From: Neisseria zoodegmatis | Lineage (GTDB): Bacteria; Pseudomonadota; Gammaproteobacteria; Burkholderiales; Neisseriaceae | Assembly: GCF_900187305.1 (NCBI RefSeq) | Contig: NZ_LT906434.1 | Span: 248,001-312,000 of the forward strand | Reading direction: 5' to 3' | DNA: 64,000 nt | Shown: one piece after another, positions 29,566 through 38,272 of the stretch | Position numbering within the stretch: position 1 is the stretch's first letter | Layout: every line of letters starts with the position of its first letter | Made by a program: the position numbers and the translations under genes | The notes under the pieces: model-generated | What the model was told of the DNA's origin: nothing | Databases searched by the model: none | The model's input: the letters and a program-made list of their open reading frames with translations, nothing else

Positions 29566-29943
29566 GAGGCCGTCTGAAAACAACGCATCAAACTCCCAAA
29601 CTACCTATATTTTTTTCAGACGGCATTGAGTAGGTCGGATACTCGTATCCGACAATCCGCCCAAATTTCCCACAACGCCCCACAACGTCGGATTCAAGAA
29701 TCCGACCTACATCATTCGTACCTGAGGCCGTCTGAAAAACAGCGCATCAAACTCCCAAACTGCCTATATCTTTTCAGACGGCATCGAGTAGGTCGGATAC
29801 TCGTATCCGACAATCTACCCAAACTTGCCGCAAAGCCCCACAATGTCAGATTCAAGAACCTGACCTACATCATTCGCATCTGAGGCCGTCTGAAAAACAG
29901 CCCATCAAACTTCCCAACTGCCTATATCTCTTTCAGACGGCCT
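29566..29943. repeat. 158-bp tandem repeat, about 2.4 copies
   Basis: Units begin with GAGGCCGTCTGAAAA at 29566, 29724 and 29882, a period of exactly 158 bases. Each unit holds an AG-type uptake sequence, CATCAAACT, a facing AT-type uptake sequence (TTCAGACGGCAT), a GTAGGTCGGATACTCGTATC palindrome and a second GTCGGATTCAAGAATCC palindrome. The third copy is cut off at the uvrD stop codon. There is no ORF. Confidence 0.85.
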
Positions 29944-32134
29944 CCAATTTGGCAAACTTGGTATCCAACTCTTTAATCCCTTCTTTTCCGAAATTGACGG
30001 TAAGCCGTGCGGATTCGCCTTTGTTGACGGCATCGATGATTACGCCGGTGCCGAATTTGGCGTGGCGCACGTTTTGGCCGATGCGGAAGCCTGCGTATTC
30101 TTGCGGCAGGTCGTAGTGTTCGACGGCGGTGCGGTTTTTGGTTTTGGGTATGTCGGTGAAGCTGTTGAAGCGTTTGAGTGGGGGCGAGAGGCGGTGCAGC
30201 ACTTCTTCGGGGATTTCTTCGACGAAGCGGGAGACGATGCCGAAGTGGGTTTGGCCGTGCAGCAGGCGTTGTTGGGACATGCTGATGTAGAGGCGTTTTT
30301 TGGCGCGGGTGATGGCAACGTACATGAGGCGGCGTTCTTCTTCGAGGCCGCCGCGTTCGGCGAGGCTGTATTCGCTGGGGAAGAGGCCTTCTTCCATGCC
30401 GGTGAGGAATACGGTGTCGAACTCCAGCCCTTTGGCGGCGTGTACGGTCATCATTTGCAGGGCTTCTTCGCCTTCGCCGGCTTGGTTTTCGCCGGATTCG
30501 AGGGCGGCGTTGCTTAAGAAGGCGAGGATGGGGAAGAGCGGGTTTTCGGCGGCGTTTTCGGGCAGGATTTCGAAGTTGCTTTCAGACGGCCTGAAGGCGA
30601 CGGCGGCGTTGACGAGTTCGTCGAGGTTGTCGAGGCGGTCTTGGTGGTCGCCTTTTTGGGTTTGGTAGTATTCGACGAGGCCGCTGTCGAGGGTGATGCC
30701 GAGCATCATTTCTTGCAGGGATACGTTGGGGGCTTGGGCTTGGAGGTTTTCTATCAGGCGCACGAAGGCGGCGACTTTGGCGGCTTTTGCGCCCATGCCG
30801 CAGGCGGCCTGCCATAAGGAGATGCCTTGTTCGGCGGCTGCGGCTTGGATGTTTTCGATGGTGCGGGTGCCGATGCCGCGCGGGGGCATGTTGATGACGC
30901 GCAAAAGGGCGTTGTCGTCGTCGGGGTTGACGGAGAGGCGCAGGTAGGCGAGTGCGTGTTTGATTTCCTGCCGTTCGTAGAAACGCAGGCCGCCGTAGAT
31001 TTTGTAGGGGATGCCGGCACGGAACAGGGCTTGTTCGATGATGCGCGATTGGGCGTTGCTGCGGTAAAGCACGGCCATTTGGTCGAGTGTGCGGCCTTCG
31101 CATTGCAGGGATTTGGCTTCGTCTACGATAAATTGGGCTTCGTCGGAATCGATGGGGGCGGAGTAAAAGCGGATTTTGTCGCCGGCGGCGGCATCGGTGC
31201 GCAGGTTTTTGCCGAGACGTTCGGCGTTGTTTTCTATTACGGCATTGGCGGCGGTGAGAATGTGGCCGTCTGAACGGTAGTTCTGCTCGAGTTTGATGGG
31301 GGCTTCGATGTGAAACTCGCGCATCAGGGCGGTCATGTTGCCGACGTGTGCGCCGCGGAAGCGGTAGATGGATTGGTCGTCGTCGCCCACGGCAAACACG
31401 GCGGCGTGTTCGCCGGCGATGAGCTTCAGCCATGCGTATTGCAGTTTGTTGGTGTCTTGGAATTCGTCCACCAAAATATGGTTGAAGCGGTTTTGGTAAT
31501 GGCGGCGCAGGATTTCGTTGGCTTGCAGGATTTCGTAACTGCGCAGCATCAGTTCGGCAAAATCGACCACGCCTTCGCGGTTGCACGCTTTGTCGTATTC
31601 GGCATAACACTCGATCATGCGCTGGGTGTGCGGATCGGGGGCTTGCAGGGATGAGGCGCGCAGGCCGCTTTCTTTTTGGGCGTTGATAAAGCCTTGCAGC
31701 GTGCGCGGGGCGATGATTTCTTCGGCGATGTTGAGCTGTTTGAGCAGGCGTTTGATTAAGGCGAGCTGGTCGGTGCTGTCGAGAATCTGAAAGGTGGAAG
31801 GCAGCCCTGCGTCTTTGTGGTGCAGGCGCAAAAAGCGGTGGCAGAGGCCGTGAAAGGTGCCGAGCCACATGGCGCGCACGTTAACGGGCAGCATCGCGCT
31901 TAAGCGGGTTTGCATTTCTTTGGCGGCTTTGTTGGTAAAGGTAACGGCCATGATGCTGTGCACGCTTGCCTGCGAGCTTTGCAGCAGCCATGCGATGCGG
32001 GTGGTGAGCACGCGGGTTTTGCCGCTGCCCGCTCCGGCAAGCACGAGGGCGGATTGCGGCGGCCAAGTTACGGCGGAAAGTTGTTCGGGATTTAAGCCTT
32101 GCAGCAAGGAAGGGGCGGATTGCTCGGGAAACAT
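29933..32134 (-). CDS. uvrD: DNA helicase II UvrD
   Basis: UvrD is a superfamily 1A 3'-5' helicase acting in mismatch and nucleotide excision repair. The 733-residue protein has Walker A AGAGSGKTRVL near residue 33, VTFTNKAAKEM (Ia), VDEFQDTN (II), GDDDQSIYRFRGA (III), LEQNYRS (IV), MTVHAAKGLEFD (V) and YVAITRAKKRLY (VI), then a C-terminal VRHAKFGTGVI Tudor-like tail. The last codons and stop (LEAV) are supplied by an uptake sequence. An in-frame uptake sequence is read as RPSE. Confidence 0.96.
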   Translation of the reverse strand: MFPEQSAPSLLQGLNPEQLSAVTWPPQSALVLAGAGSGKTRVLTTRIAWLLQSSQASVHSIMAVTFTNKAAKEMQTRLSAMLPVNVRAMWLGTFHGLCHRFLRLHHKDAGLPSTFQILDSTDQLALIKRLLKQLNIAEEIIAPRTLQGFINAQKESGLRASSLQAPDPHTQRMIECYAEYDKACNREGVVDFAELMLRSYEILQANEILRRHYQNRFNHILVDEFQDTNKLQYAWLKLIAGEHAAVFAVGDDDQSIYRFRGAHVGNMTALMREFHIEAPIKLEQNYRSDGHILTAANAVIENNAERLGKNLRTDAAAGDKIRFYSAPIDSDEAQFIVDEAKSLQCEGRTLDQMAVLYRSNAQSRIIEQALFRAGIPYKIYGGLRFYERQEIKHALAYLRLSVNPDDDNALLRVINMPPRGIGTRTIENIQAAAAEQGISLWQAACGMGAKAAKVAAFVRLIENLQAQAPNVSLQEMMLGITLDSGLVEYYQTQKGDHQDRLDNLDELVNAAVAFRPSESNFEILPENAAENPLFPILAFLSNAALESGENQAGEGEEALQMMTVHAAKGLEFDTVFLTGMEEGLFPSEYSLAERGGLEEERRLMYVAITRAKKRLYISMSQQRLLHGQTHFGIVSRFVEEIPEEVLHRLSPPLKRFNSFTDIPKTKNRTAVEHYDLPQEYAGFRIGQNVRHAKFGTGVIIDAVNKGESARLTVNFGKEGIKELDTKFAKLEAV

Positions 32135-32436
32135 AGAAGAGGCCGTCTGAAAAAATAAAACAGGCTGTATTGTAATGGATTAGGCGGCGGCGTTTGCAAG
32201 TGTCGGTGGGAAAACGGTAATGGGTTTGGCGGTTTCTTGCGGGCGGATATGTAATCCGGCTCTAGATAAGCTGTTTGCTGTTCGGGGGGAATTTTCGCGG
32301 AAATCTACTCGGTTTTTTCAGACGGCCTCAAGCTTTTTAAGGCTTGCCGCCGTGTGGCTGTTAGTCCGGTTTTGCACGGCGTTCGGCTCGTGCGCTTGTA
32401 TGACTTTCAGTTGATTGCCTGCATGACAGATAAAAG
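32135..32436. other. Intergenic region upstream of uvrD
   Basis: No convincing ORF; contains a half uptake-sequence site near 32318 and presumably the uvrD promoter (minus strand). Confidence 0.4.
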
Positions 32437-32476
32437 AAACAGCCGTTTCTTTTTGCAAGAAACGGCCGTTTTTAAA
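32437..32476 (-). terminator. Terminator of the min-oxyR cluster
   Basis: Two 15-base arms (AAACAGCCGTTTCTT and its inverse with one mismatch) surround a short loop. On the minus strand the hairpin is followed by CTTTTATC. It lies about 45 bases after oxyR and is one of few terminators here not built from uptake sequences. Confidence 0.75.
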
Positions 32477-32518
32477 CGCAAAGCTGCGAGCAATGCAATC
32501 TAGTATGAAACAGATTTT

Positions 32519-33451
32519 TCAGACGGCCTGCTGCGGCTCGATAAATGTCACGCCGTTCAGCTGTGATGCCAAAATGGCGCTGCGCAAGGCTGAAAGGGCT
32601 TTCGGGCGGACAAAGTTGCGGCGGTAAGCCAACACCACGCGGCGCTTCGGTGCTTCGCCTGCAAACGGGATAATGCTGAAAAGCATGTGGTCGTTTTCAG
32701 TCAGTGCGGTGGCCGGCAGCACACTGATGCTCAAACCGCTGGCAACCATGTGGCGGATGGTGTTGATGGAGCTGCCTTGCAAGGTGTTGGTCAGCCCCTG
32801 TATTTTCTGCCGCGAAGCCAGTTCCGAGCAGCTTGCCAGCACTTGATCGCGCATACAGTTGCCTTCTGTGAGCAGCAATACTTGTTCTTTGCTCAACATT
32901 TCGGGCGTCACGGTATCCAACTCTTCAAAGTGATGCCCTTTAGGAACAATCACGAAGAATGGTTCGTCGTACAGCGGCTCTGTAATGATGCCCGGCTCTT
33001 GGTAAGGCTCTGCCACGACAATGGCGTCCAAATCGCCGCGTTTGAGTGATTCGGTGAGAATTTGTGTGTAGTTCTCTTCCAGCATCAAGGGCATATGGGG
33101 CGCGGTATTGCGCAGCGACACAATCAGCTTGGGCAAAAGATAGGGGGCTACGGTAAAAATCAGGCCGAGTTTGAATGCGCCTTCCAGCTCGTTTTGCTCT
33201 TCGTTGGCAAGGTGTTTGATCAGCTCGGCTTCTTCCAACACGCGGCGGGCTTGGGCAATAATGCGCTCGCCCGCTTCGGTGGTGATGATGTCGTTGCTGC
33301 TCCGATCAAACAGCGATACGGCCAACTCTTCTTCCAGCTTTTTGATGGCAATGGAAAGAGTGGGCTGGCTCACGAAGCAGCGGCGGGCGGCGCGCCCGAA
33401 ATGGCGCTCCTGAGCCACTGCAACAATGTAACGCAATTCGGTTAAGGTCAT
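32519..33451 (-). CDS. oxyR: Hydrogen peroxide-sensing regulator OxyR
   Basis: OxyR is a LysR-family activator/repressor of peroxide defence genes. The 310-residue protein has the N-terminal winged helix (RYIVAVAQERHFGRAARRCFVSQPTLSIAIKKLEE) and, decisively, the redox pair Cys199 and Cys208 in TEGNCMRDQVLASCSE at the same numbers as in E. coli OxyR. It ends in QQAV from an uptake sequence. It directly follows minE (3-base gap), an arrangement known in Neisseria, so it may be co-transcribed with minCDE. Confidence 0.95.
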   Translation of the reverse strand: MTLTELRYIVAVAQERHFGRAARRCFVSQPTLSIAIKKLEEELAVSLFDRSSNDIITTEAGERIIAQARRVLEEAELIKHLANEEQNELEGAFKLGLIFTVAPYLLPKLIVSLRNTAPHMPLMLEENYTQILTESLKRGDLDAIVVAEPYQEPGIITEPLYDEPFFVIVPKGHHFEELDTVTPEMLSKEQVLLLTEGNCMRDQVLASCSELASRQKIQGLTNTLQGSSINTIRHMVASGLSISVLPATALTENDHMLFSIIPFAGEAPKRRVVLAYRRNFVRPKALSALRSAILASQLNGVTFIEPQQAV

Positions 33452-33454
33452 AGC

Positions 33455-33718
33455 TTATTCGGCCTTTTTTTGCTCCGGCAGGGTGATATTCAACTCAAGC
33501 ACGTCCATACCGTTTTGTTTTTCCTGAGAAATACGGATATCGTCCAATGATACGTGAACGTATTTTGACAACACATCCAGAAGCTCTTTCTGCAAGGTAG
33601 GCAGATAGTCGGGAGCCTGTTCTTTGGCACGCTCTTGGGCGATGATGATTTGCAGGCGGTCGCGAGCTACGGCTGCAGTTTTGGGTTTTCTGCCAAACAG
33701 TAAATCGATTAGCGACAT
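33455..33718 (-). CDS. minE: Cell division topological specificity factor MinE
   Basis: MinE stimulates the MinD ATPase and drives Min oscillation, keeping MinC away from midcell. The 87-residue protein has the N-terminal amphipathic MinD-contact segment [28 protein letters not shown] and a C-terminal topological domain. It lies 3 bases after minD and 3 before oxyR, so the cluster is compact. Confidence 0.95.
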   Translation of the reverse strand: MSLIDLLFGRKPKTAAVARDRLQIIIAQERAKEQAPDYLPTLQKELLDVLSKYVHVSLDDIRISQEKQNGMDVLELNITLPEQKKAE

Positions 33719-33721
33719 GGC

Positions 33722-34534
33722 TTAACCTCCGAACAAACGCTTAAAGAAGCCTTTTTTCTCGGCTGCTAAGAAGCGCATTTCGCGGTTTTCGCCAAGCAAA
33801 CGCGAAACCACATCTTTATAGGCTTCGGCTGCTGCCACATCGTCTTGATGGATAACCGGTGCACCGGCGTTGGATGCCTGCAAGACGTTTTGAGATTCGG
33901 GAATCACACCGATCAACGGGATGCGCAAGATATCGCAAATATCCTGTACCGACAGCATTTCGCCTTTATCGACGCGCTCGGGTGAGTAGCGGGTAATCAG
34001 CAGGTGCTCTTTCACCACTTCGCCTTTCTCGGCTTTTTGGCTCTTGCTTTGCAGAATGCCCAAAATACGGTCGGAGTCGCGCACGCTGGATACTTCGGGA
34101 TTGGTGGTAATGATGGCTTCGTCGGCATAATACAGTGCCATCAGCGCACCTTGTTCGATACCTGCGGGTGAGTCGCAGATAACGTATTCGAAGTTCATGT
34201 CGTCGGTCAGCTCTTTCAGCACTTTGCCCACGCCCTCGCGGTTTAAAGCGTCTTTATCGCGGGTTTGGGAAGCCGGCAGAATGTACAAATCGTCGCAATG
34301 TTTGTCTTTAATCAGCGCTTGGGTCAAGGAAGCTTCGCCTTGAATGACGTTGATCAGGTCGTACACAACGCGGCGCTCGCAGCCCATAATCAAATCGAGG
34401 TTACGCAAGCCGACGTCGAAGTCGATAACGGCGGTTTTATGGCCACGAAGCGCCAAACCGGAGGCAATGCTGGCACTGGTAGTAGTTTTGCCTACGCCGC
34501 CTTTGCCTGAAGTTACTACAATAATTTTTGCCAC
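33722..34534 (-). CDS. minD: Septum site-determining ATPase MinD
   Basis: MinD is a membrane-associated ParA-type ATPase that recruits MinC. The 270-residue protein has the deviant Walker A GKGGVGKTT near residues 10-18, DFDVGLRNLDL (switch I), CDSPAGIE (switch II), and a C-terminal amphipathic helix EKKGFFKRLFGG for membrane binding. AAGGAAAC precedes the ATG. Confidence 0.97.
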   Translation of the reverse strand: MAKIIVVTSGKGGVGKTTTSASIASGLALRGHKTAVIDFDVGLRNLDLIMGCERRVVYDLINVIQGEASLTQALIKDKHCDDLYILPASQTRDKDALNREGVGKVLKELTDDMNFEYVICDSPAGIEQGALMALYYADEAIITTNPEVSSVRDSDRILGILQSKSQKAEKGEVVKEHLLITRYSPERVDKGEMLSVQDICDILRIPLIGVIPESQNVLQASNAGAPVIHQDDVAAAEAYKDVVSRLLGENREMRFLAAEKKGFFKRLFGG

Positions 34535-34564
34535 GATGTTTCCTTTTTTAAAATCAAAAAACGG

Positions 34565-35293
34565 TTATTGACCGTCTATGGCGCTGATGACCAGACGGTT
34601 GTCTTGAAGCGATACCTGCACGGCTTTTTTGTTGAGGTGGTCGGGCAGGCTTTGATCAAAGTTGCGGTAAATACCGGCCACCGACACCAACTCGGCCTGC
34701 ATGGAGTGGATAAAGATCCGTGCGTCGCGGTTGCCGGTTGCTCCGGCCAACGCGCGTCCGCGCATGGTGCCGTACACATGGATGTTGCCGTCGGCAATAA
34801 TTTCCGCACCTTCGTTAACGATGCCGGTCACAATCAAATCGGCGTTTTCGGCATACACTTGCTGACCGGTGCGGATGGGGGTGTTGATCAATACGGTGGG
34901 TTTGCTGATCACGGTAGCCTGTACGGATTCGGCTGCAGACGCTGCCGGTGCGGCAGATGCTGCGGGCTTGGCTTGGGTTTCAGCCGGTTTGCTGTCGTTA
35001 CGGCTGAATGCCAGATGATAGGCTTTGGCATGCAGCGCCCAAGCTTCGTTTTCATGGCGCAACCCGATAATCTGCAAACCATAGCGTGCAAAAAGCGACA
35101 CAACGCTGGCGATACTCAATTCGCCGGGGCTGCTGAATTCTTGCAGGTCTAATAAAAACAGCATGCTGTCGAGCTCTTTATGCTGGCTCACGCGCTGCTG
35201 TAAAAAATCTTCCAATTCCCCTAAATCTGCAGTATGCAGCTGCACGGAAAGCACGTCGAGACGTGCTGATTTAACTTCAAAAGCTGGTTTCAT
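34565..35293 (-). CDS. minC: Septum formation inhibitor MinC
   Basis: MinC blocks FtsZ polymer assembly away from midcell. The 242-residue protein has an N-terminal FtsZ-interacting domain, an Ala/Pro-rich linker near residues 105-125, and a C-terminal beta-helix binding MinD (VYGTMRGRALAGATGNRDARIF). First gene of minC-minD-minE-oxyR. Confidence 0.95.
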   Translation of the reverse strand: MKPAFEVKSARLDVLSVQLHTADLGELEDFLQQRVSQHKELDSMLFLLDLQEFSSPGELSIASVVSLFARYGLQIIGLRHENEAWALHAKAYHLAFSRNDSKPAETQAKPAASAAPAASAAESVQATVISKPTVLINTPIRTGQQVYAENADLIVTGIVNEGAEIIADGNIHVYGTMRGRALAGATGNRDARIFIHSMQAELVSVAGIYRNFDQSLPDHLNKKAVQVSLQDNRLVISAIDGQ

Positions 35294-35378
35294 TTTAGTA
35301 AGACAGTCATAAAAAAATTTAATGGTTATAAGTTTACCGTGTTAATCTTAGCTATTCAATCTGTTAAGGCCGTCTGAA

Positions 35379-36245
35379 ATGAAAAAAAGCTTCCATATTA
35401 TCGGTGCGGGGCGTGTAGGCCGCACTTTTGCCGCCATACTCTCGCAAAGCGGTCAATGGCAGCCTGTTGCAATCGTTTCCCGCCGCGGGATGGTTGCTTT
35501 GGCAGACTGCAAAAGTGTCGGCATAGTTCCCCGTATCGGAGACTTGCCGCCGGCCGATGTGATATTGGTGTGCACGCCGGATAATATGTTGGAGGAAGCC
35601 GCCGGAGACATCGCCGAATTAGCGTGGCTGAACCCGAAAACGGTAGTCGTACATTTCAGCGGTGCGAAAACAATAGGGATATTGGATGCCGTTGTCAAAT
35701 GCGGCGCGACAGTCGGCAGTTTACACCCCGTTTTTGCGTTTGCAGACGTGGAAAAATCGATACGCTCGTTGCGCGGAAGCTTGTGTGCGCTGGAAGCTGA
35801 CAGCAGCAAGGCGATGGCGGTACTGCATGATTTGGCAAATGCGGCGGGCTTGAAAGCATTTACGCTGCCGTCTGAACACAAAGCCCGCTACCATGCGGCT
35901 TTGTCGGCGGCATCGAATTTTTCGGTTACTTTGGCAGCTTTCGCCCAAAACCTTCTCGCACCGTTGAATTTGCCGGAGCAGCTTACCCGCGACTTAGTTT
36001 GCAGATTAATGCGGCAAAGTGTGGATAATCTTTCCGGCCTGCCCGCTACGGAGGCGCTTACCGGCCCGATTGTGCGTGGCGACGATTCTACTGTTTCAGC
36101 GCATTTGCACAGCATGGATAAGCAGGAGCAAGCTCTCTATCGTGCATTGGCTTCAGCCACGCTTGAGCTGGCTGCGGCGCGATTAGATGCACAAAGTGTG
36201 GTGAAGTTGGCAGCTTTATTAGGGAATCAACATCATGCCGATTAA
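35379..36245 (+). CDS. DUF2520 Rossmann-fold protein
   Basis: This 288-residue protein has an N-terminal NAD(P)-type fold (FHIIGAGRVGRTFAAIL) and a helical C-terminal domain (KARYHAALSAASNFSVTLAAFA, then LTGPIVRGDDSTVSAHLHSM), typical of the DUF2520/Rossmann-like family related to 6-phosphogluconate and ketopantoate reductase folds. Substrate unknown. It is divergent from minC; a single uptake sequence lies just before its ATG. Confidence 0.85.
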   Translation: MKKSFHIIGAGRVGRTFAAILSQSGQWQPVAIVSRRGMVALADCKSVGIVPRIGDLPPADVILVCTPDNMLEEAAGDIAELAWLNPKTVVVHFSGAKTIGILDAVVKCGATVGSLHPVFAFADVEKSIRSLRGSLCALEADSSKAMAVLHDLANAAGLKAFTLPSEHKARYHAALSAASNFSVTLAAFAQNLLAPLNLPEQLTRDLVCRLMRQSVDNLSGLPATEALTGPIVRGDDSTVSAHLHSMDKQEQALYRALASATLELAAARLDAQSVVKLAALLGNQHHAD

Positions 36246-36476
36246 TCACCATCCCATCTGACAATGAAGCAAAGCTTAACGCGCCCATACTCTGTTCTAA
36301 AAACATTCATTCTATAAATCTTCTTTAGGATTCAGATTCACGACCTGCGTAATTTCCTGTCTGCATTACCAATCAACTGCCAATCTCAACCGCGCAACCC
36401 GCCCGATGTTCCTCCACAAAGATTTCCCTATGCTAGAATGAAAATGTCTTAATTATTTCATTACGTTAGGAATATT

Positions 36477-37454
36477 ATGGTTGAACATCCTTCTGTCGGT
36501 ACGCCTTTGTTTTACGGCGTATTTTTTGCGGCCGTATTTATTATGATTGCCATCGATATGATGTCACTCAGAAAAAGCGGTGCGCATAAAGTCAGCGTAA
36601 AAGAGGCGCTGGCGTGGTCTGCCGTGTGGGTAGCGGTGTCGTGCCTGTTTGCCGGCTGGCTGTATTTCGAGCTGGCCGGGAATCCCGTTTACGGTCATGC
36701 GGTGGCCAAGCAAAAAGTGTTGGAATACTTTACCGGCTATATTTTGGAAAAATCGTTGGCGGTAGATAATATTTTTGTGTTTTTAATGATTTTTTCTTAC
36801 TTCAAAGTCCAACCCCAATACCAGCACCGCGTGCTTCTTTACGGCGTTTTCGGGGCGATTGTGCTGCGTATGATCATGATTTTTATCGGTGCGGTATTGG
36901 TCAGCAAGTTTGAAGCGGTGCTGTATCTTTTCGGTGCTTTTCTGTTATACACAGGCATTAAAATGATCAGATCGGGCGGAGAAGACGAGCATGAGGATTT
37001 GTCGCAAAACAAAATGCTCAATTGGATCAAAGGCCATATTCCGGTCAGCCATCAATTCGACGGCGAGAAGTTTTTTACGGTTGAAAACGGCAAGCGCATT
37101 GCCACGCCGATGCTGCTGGTGCTGATCATGATTGAGATGAGCGATGTGATTTTTGCGGTGGACAGTATCCCCGCCATTTTCGCCGTAACTACCGACCCCT
37201 TTATCGTACTGACTTCTAATATTTTCGCCATTCTCGGCTTGCGTGCCATGTATTTTCTGCTGGCCGACATTGCCGACCGCTTTGTTTTCCTGAAATTCGG
37301 TCTGGCGTTTGTATTAAGCTTTATCGGTATCAAAATGCTGATTATGTATTTTAACGTCCACATTCCCGTGGGCGTGTCGCTAGCGGTGGTGTTCGGCGCA
37401 TTGGGAGTATCGATACTGATTTCTCTGATGTATAACCGCAGAAAAATGAATTAA
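36477..37454 (+). CDS. TerC/Alx family membrane protein
   Basis: This 325-residue inner-membrane protein has about nine helices and the TerC signatures EKSLAVDNIFVFLMIF near residues 91-106 and EMSDVIFAVDSIPAIFAVT near residue 220, whose acidic residues are thought to bind metal. Family members (TerC, Alx, MeeY/MeeF) are linked to manganese export and metalation of exported proteins. No yybP-ykoY manganese riboswitch was recognised in the 230 bases upstream. TATGCTAGAAT near 36429 may be its -10 region. Confidence 0.88.
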   Translation: MVEHPSVGTPLFYGVFFAAVFIMIAIDMMSLRKSGAHKVSVKEALAWSAVWVAVSCLFAGWLYFELAGNPVYGHAVAKQKVLEYFTGYILEKSLAVDNIFVFLMIFSYFKVQPQYQHRVLLYGVFGAIVLRMIMIFIGAVLVSKFEAVLYLFGAFLLYTGIKMIRSGGEDEHEDLSQNKMLNWIKGHIPVSHQFDGEKFFTVENGKRIATPMLLVLIMIEMSDVIFAVDSIPAIFAVTTDPFIVLTSNIFAILGLRAMYFLLADIADRFVFLKFGLAFVLSFIGIKMLIMYFNVHIPVGVSLAVVFGALGVSILISLMYNRRKMN

Positions 37455-37480
37455 TTTGTTTTCCACCGTTTAATCAAAGC

Positions 37481-37515
37481 AAAAAAGGCAGATGTATCAA
37501 ACATCTGCCTTTTTC
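37481..37515. terminator. Bidirectional intrinsic terminator
   Basis: AAAAAAGGCAGATGT and its inverse flank a 5-base loop, with A-run and T-run on opposite sides. It sits between the convergent TerC and tsaC genes and can stop transcription from both. Confidence 0.9.
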
Positions 37516-37542
37516 TATGGCTTGCCGGTATGTTCTCAAGCT

Positions 37543-38112
37543 CTACCGCAACCGTTTACCTGTTTCCGCATCGATAATGTGACTAGGCGATTTCAAGTCA
37601 CCGGTACGCCCGCCGACTACCCATACTTTGCGTCCAAACTGCCTGCGCACTTCGCGTTCACTTTTGCAGGGTCGGCCGCCCGAACGGTTGCATGATGTAG
37701 ATACCAACGGGGTAGAAAGCATGGCGCAAAGCTGCCGTGCCGAATGGTGTGCCGGAACGCGCACGGCCAGCTTTTCCCGCCCTTTGCCGCGCAATAATAT
37801 CGGTTGATTTCGGCAGGGCAACAGGAAAGTGGTTGGAGCGGGCCACTCGCATTCCAGCATAGCTATAACTTTTTCAGACGGCCTCTCCAATAAAGGCAAA
37901 AGCTGCGACACACTACTGCCGATAACAATCATACCTTTGTTTTGAGGGCGTTTTTTCACGCGAATCAGTTTTTTCAAAGCGGTGGAGCGTTGCGGCAGGC
38001 AGCCGATGCCGTAGCAGGATTCGGTAGGATAAGCTATCAACCCTCCGCGCTTCAAATGTGCACGCAGCCTTTTTTGTTCCGATGCGGAAAGTATGCGGGA
38101 ATATTTCATCAT
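37543..38112 (-). CDS. tsaC: Threonylcarbamoyl-AMP synthase
   Basis: This 189-residue YrdC-fold protein makes L-threonylcarbamoyladenylate for t6A37 tRNA modification. Motifs: GGLIAYPTESCYGIGC near residue 23, KRPQNKGMIVI near 55, WPAPTTFLLP near 90, and VSTSCNRSGGRPC near 138. An in-frame uptake sequence is read as RPSE. trmO, which methylates t6A, also lies in the window. Confidence 0.93.
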   Translation of the reverse strand: MMKYSRILSASEQKRLRAHLKRGGLIAYPTESCYGIGCLPQRSTALKKLIRVKKRPQNKGMIVIGSSVSQLLPLLERPSEKVIAMLECEWPAPTTFLLPCRNQPILLRGKGREKLAVRVPAHHSARQLCAMLSTPLVSTSCNRSGGRPCKSEREVRRQFGRKVWVVGGRTGDLKSPSHIIDAETGKRLR

Positions 38113-38151
38113 GTTGGGATTATCCTCGAAGCCTTTGCAGGTAATAAGTAT

Positions 38152-38180
38152 AAGGCCGTCTGAATTTTTCAGACGGCCTT
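38152..38180. terminator. Uptake-sequence hairpin
   Basis: A perfect inverted pair lies about 90 bases downstream of purD, upstream of tsaC. Confidence 0.75.
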
Positions 38181-38272
38181 TCAGTTTTTAAGCTGCCCAT
38201 AATGGCCGTATCTGCATTGAGATTGGCATACAGAATGCAATGCCTTGGCTTATGTTCGGTGGCTACCAAGAT

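Noticed and set aside
30582..31868. 428-codon open frame on the minus strand inside uvrD
   Set aside because: It is an Arg/Pro-rich shadow frame of the GC-rich uvrD gene, with no domain features.
36246..36476. Possible manganese (yybP-ykoY) riboswitch upstream of the TerC gene
   Set aside because: The conserved GGGGAGUAG and CAGCC-like elements are absent.
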